From Parapedobacter tibetensis (GTDB taxonomy: Bacteria > Bacteroidota > Bacteroidia > Sphingobacteriales > Sphingobacteriaceae), in assembly GCF_024643205.1 (NCBI RefSeq), contig NZ_JAMKQJ010000012.1, positions 62,001-126,000 on the forward strand: a stretch of DNA of 64,000 bases, given 5' to 3'. Positions 61,779 to 64,000 of this stretch are shown in pieces. A program made the position numbers and the translations under genes. The notes under the pieces are model-generated. The model made no database searches, had not been told where the DNA came from, and saw only the letters and a list, made by a program, of their open reading frames with translations. How positions within the stretch are numbered: the stretch's first letter is position 1; each line of letters starts with the position of its first letter.

Positions 61779-62618
61779 ATGAAAACGCTTTTAATTCCGA
61801 TAGATTTCTCTGATGTATCTTATACAGCAGCACAATATGGCCTGGATTTGGCTGATCATTTGAATGCGCTAAAGGTAATTTTTTATCACTCTTATGTAAC
61901 AACGCCCGTAGCATTATCCAATTCCGAGCAAAGTGAAAACCTGTATTACGATGCTGCCATAAAACACCTCGAGAAAATGACCGATAGACTCCGCATCCCC
62001 AAAGCGATATCTCGGGATAAAATCATCTTGTTAGCCAATAACCATCCTGTGAAAACAGGTGTGGAGGCTATCGTCAATCAGCATAATGTTTCATTGATTG
62101 TGATGGGGATTGCTGGTTTATCGGATATCGAAAATACGCTCATTGGCCGAAATACACTTGCAGTGGCAGCATCTGGAGTCGCGCCTTTGCTGATCGTTCC
62201 CAGGAACCATGTCTTTCAAACTGTAAAAAAGGTAGTCTATGCCACTGATTTAAGGGATATTGAAACCTCCACTCCCGTTGATAGTATCAAGCGTATCGCC
62301 GGGCAATTGGATGCTGAAACATATATCGTACATGTGGATTATGAATCACAGCATCAGTCGCCCGAAACCCTCCTATGTCAAAAACAACTCACCAGGTTAC
62401 TTGGTGAGCTGAACCCCGTATTTGATATGGTAAATGAACATAAGGATAAGGCCTATGGTATATTCGATTATGTCAAAAAACATGATATCGATCTCATTCT
62501 CATGGCATCACGCAATTATGGTTTCTTCGAACGCCTCTTTCACAACAGTGTCAGTAAAAAGCTCTTGAATATTGCGGATGTACCCGTGGTGTTGCTGAAG
62601 AACAAACCTGTCGCTTAA
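61779..62618 (+). CDS. Tandem universal stress protein
   Basis: The 279-residue protein holds two UspA-fold domains (about 1-143 and 148-279). The first begins MKTLLIPIDFSDVSYTA and closes GVAPLLIVP; the second begins KKVVYATDLRD and closes DVPVVLLK. The first ends with GIAGLSDIENTLIGRNT, an ATP-loop-like segment (usual G-x2-G-x9-G-S/T); the second has MASRNYGFFERLFHNSVS. Such proteins help survival in stress; the nucleotide state is not clear. Confidence 0.88.
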   Translation: MKTLLIPIDFSDVSYTAAQYGLDLADHLNALKVIFYHSYVTTPVALSNSEQSENLYYDAAIKHLEKMTDRLRIPKAISRDKIILLANNHPVKTGVEAIVNQHNVSLIVMGIAGLSDIENTLIGRNTLAVAASGVAPLLIVPRNHVFQTVKKVVYATDLRDIETSTPVDSIKRIAGQLDAETYIVHVDYESQHQSPETLLCQKQLTRLLGELNPVFDMVNEHKDKAYGIFDYVKKHDIDLILMASRNYGFFERLFHNSVSKKLLNIADVPVVLLKNKPVA

Positions 62619-62635
62619 CTTTTTCATGATGTATT

Positions 62636-62757
62636 AAAAAGGTTCACGCAGAGACCACAAAGGCGCTCCGCTTTCTCGCGAAGGCCGCTAAGGAATGGGT
62701 TTGGCCACTTTGCGTGAAAAACCTTCGCGTGCTTTGCGTGAAACCTGCTAGCTGTCG
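62636..62757. repeat. Dispersed repeat, copy B
   Basis: This 122-bp element is a near-copy of 52428-52551 in the same orientation, with small indels (GACCACAAAGGCGCTCC against GACACAAAGGCACTCC). It fills most of the gap between the stress gene and pepT. Confidence 0.85.
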
Positions 62758-62793
62758 GTGCACCCATGAACGATATTTGCCACCAACATTTGC

Positions 62794-62801
62794 TATCTTT
62801 G
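62794..62801 (+). promoter_or_regulatory. Promoter of pepT
   Basis: The -7 box TATCTTTG ends 8 bp before the start codon at 62810, so the message has almost no leader. Confidence 0.6.
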
Positions 62802-62809
62802 ACGCTATT

Positions 62810-64000
62810 ATGAGCAATACCATCATAAACAAGATTACCGAATTTACCGTGGAAGAACGGTTTCTCCGCTATGTACAAATAGATACCGAATCCGACCCTA
62901 CGTCCAATACATATCCATCGACAGAAAAACAGAAAAACCTTGGTAAAATACTGGCGCAAGAGCTGTTGGAAATGGGGCTGTTGGATGCTCATCTCGATGA
63001 ACATGGTTACGTCTACGCTACCATTCCGGCCAATACGGACAAGAGTGTCCCGGTCATCTGCTTTTGTTCACATATGGATACCTCGCCAGATTGCTCTGGG
63101 GCCGATGTAAAGCCCATCATACACCGCGATTACCAAGGCGAAGACATCACCCTGCCCGATGATCCTTCGGTCGTTATTCGACCAAGCGAACATGCCGACT
63201 TACATAACCAACTTGGAAATGATATCATCACAGCCAGTGGCACCACCTTGTTAGGTGCCGACGATAAGGCAGGCATCGCTGAAATCATGTCTGCCGCGCA
63301 GCTGCTGATGTTCCACCCCGAAATTAAGCATGGCACCATCAAAATCCTTTTCACCCCCGATGAGGAAATCGGCCGGGGCGTAGATAAGGTGGACCTGAAA
63401 AAATTGGATGCCGACTTTGCTTATACCGTAGATGGCGAAGTAGCAGGTTCCATCGAGGACGAAACTTTCTCGGCAGATGGTGTATCGGTTGTCATCAATG
63501 GGATTAGCGTACATCCAGGCTTCGCGAAAGGCAAATTACAGAGTGCCATCAAAATCGCTTCGGATGTAATCAATAAGCTGCCCAAAGATAGGCTATCACC
63601 CGAAAGCACAGGCGGCCGCCAAGGTTTTGTACACCCTGTAACCATCAGTGGTAGCGTAGAACAGGCTACGATAGATTTCATCATACGTGACTTTATTGAT
63701 GAAAACCTCCATGCGCATGAATCCGAACTGGAAGGCATCATAAAAGAAGTGGTCTCCAATTACCCCGGCTGCACCTATCATTTCGATATCAAGGAACAAT
63801 ACCGCAACATGAAACAGGTACTTGACAGGCACCCGCAAATCATGGACATTGGCATGGAAGCCATCCGTCGTGCAGGTATGCAACCCATTAAGCGCAGCAT
63901 ACGCGGTGGTACAGATGGATCGCGTCTATCACTCATGGGCTTACCCTGCCCCAACATCTTTGCCGGTGGACACGCATTCCACGGCAAGCAAGAATGGGTA
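62810..64000 (+). CDS. pepT: Peptidase T (tripeptide aminopeptidase), cut by window end
   Basis: PepT is a cytosolic zinc enzyme of the M20 family that removes the N-terminal residue of tripeptides. 397 codons are present and the frame is open at 64000; the full protein is about 410, so little is missing. Zinc-site segments seen are FCSHMDTSPD, LLGADDKAG, FTPDEEIGRG and, near the end, the final HAFHGKQEW; SIRGGTDGSRLS is also typical. Start MSNTIINKITEFT is preceded by a TATCTTTG promoter. Confidence 0.93.
   Translation, partial: MSNTIINKITEFTVEERFLRYVQIDTESDPTSNTYPSTEKQKNLGKILAQELLEMGLLDAHLDEHGYVYATIPANTDKSVPVICFCSHMDTSPDCSGADVKPIIHRDYQGEDITLPDDPSVVIRPSEHADLHNQLGNDIITASGTTLLGADDKAGIAEIMSAAQLLMFHPEIKHGTIKILFTPDEEIGRGVDKVDLKKLDADFAYTVDGEVAGSIEDETFSADGVSVVINGISVHPGFAKGKLQSAIKIASDVINKLPKDRLSPESTGGRQGFVHPVTISGSVEQATIDFIIRDFIDENLHAHESELEGIIKEVVSNYPGCTYHFDIKEQYRNMKQVLDRHPQIMDIGMEAIRRAGMQPIKRSIRGGTDGSRLSLMGLPCPNIFAGGHAFHGKQEWV

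Overview
The window looks like a chromosomal segment of a member of the Bacteroidota, most likely family Sphingobacteriaceae (inference). The signs are: many promoters of the Bacteroidota type (-7 box TAnnTTTG, e.g. before carB, ahcY, fumC and pepT); an ATP synthase operon without the beta and epsilon genes; an ATP synthase subunit a with a long secreted N-terminal extension; a short CarB; and families common in that phylum (carboxypeptidase-like TonB-dependent receptor, BrxA/B bacilliredoxin, DUF3127, DUF4197, split LanB). No tRNA, rRNA, CRISPR array or intact insertion sequence was recognised.

Layout. 1-25.5 kb is mostly conserved chromosome: a GH5 glycanase, a YjjG-like HAD phosphatase, an outer-membrane receptor, ClpS, FabH, a membrane UDP-sugar 4,6-dehydratase, the atpB-E-F-H-A-G operon with dapF and a small membrane gene upstream, a DegP/HtrA protease, a bacilliredoxin, AhcY, a PnuC plus nicotinamide riboside kinase pair, a small beta-barrel protein, CarB and an S41 peptidase-like protein. 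25.8-43.5 kb is an A+T-richer accessory block on the minus strand: a ribosomal-peptide gene cluster with a split class I lantibiotic dehydratase, a double-glycine precursor, a C39-peptidase ABC exporter with HlyD partner, three glycosyltransferases, a duplicated DUF2927-like lipoprotein, a C39-like/VKOR/thioredoxin-like fusion with depleted cysteines, a LanC-like fragment, two lipoproteins, a serine hydrolase and an XRE regulator. A 174-bp direct repeat flanks this block (25589-25762 and 43490-43663); each copy lies 36-39 bp upstream of a minus-strand start codon.

43.7-51.4 kb is a variable region: two overlapping tiny membrane genes, a 5'-truncated gene, an Rpn-type nuclease, a decayed RhuM gene and other remnants, two tandem paralogous lipoproteins with a deleted fragment of a further copy, and a YD-repeat lipoprotein. 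51.4-64 kb returns to chromosome: PIG-L deacetylase, FumC, DUF3127 protein with an SSB-like tail, THUMP RNA methyltransferase, HD hydrolase, TM2 and DUF2752 membrane proteins, a secreted phosphodiester glycosidase / GDPD / EEP-hydrolase set, DUF4197, a double universal stress protein and PepT (cut by the window end). Short dispersed repeats fill several intergenic gaps.

The best candidate for an undescribed system is the 25.8-43.5 kb cluster. It may make a glycosylated, Thr-dehydrated, membrane-active peptide exported through a C39 ABC transporter, without a recognisable complete LanC cyclase in the window.
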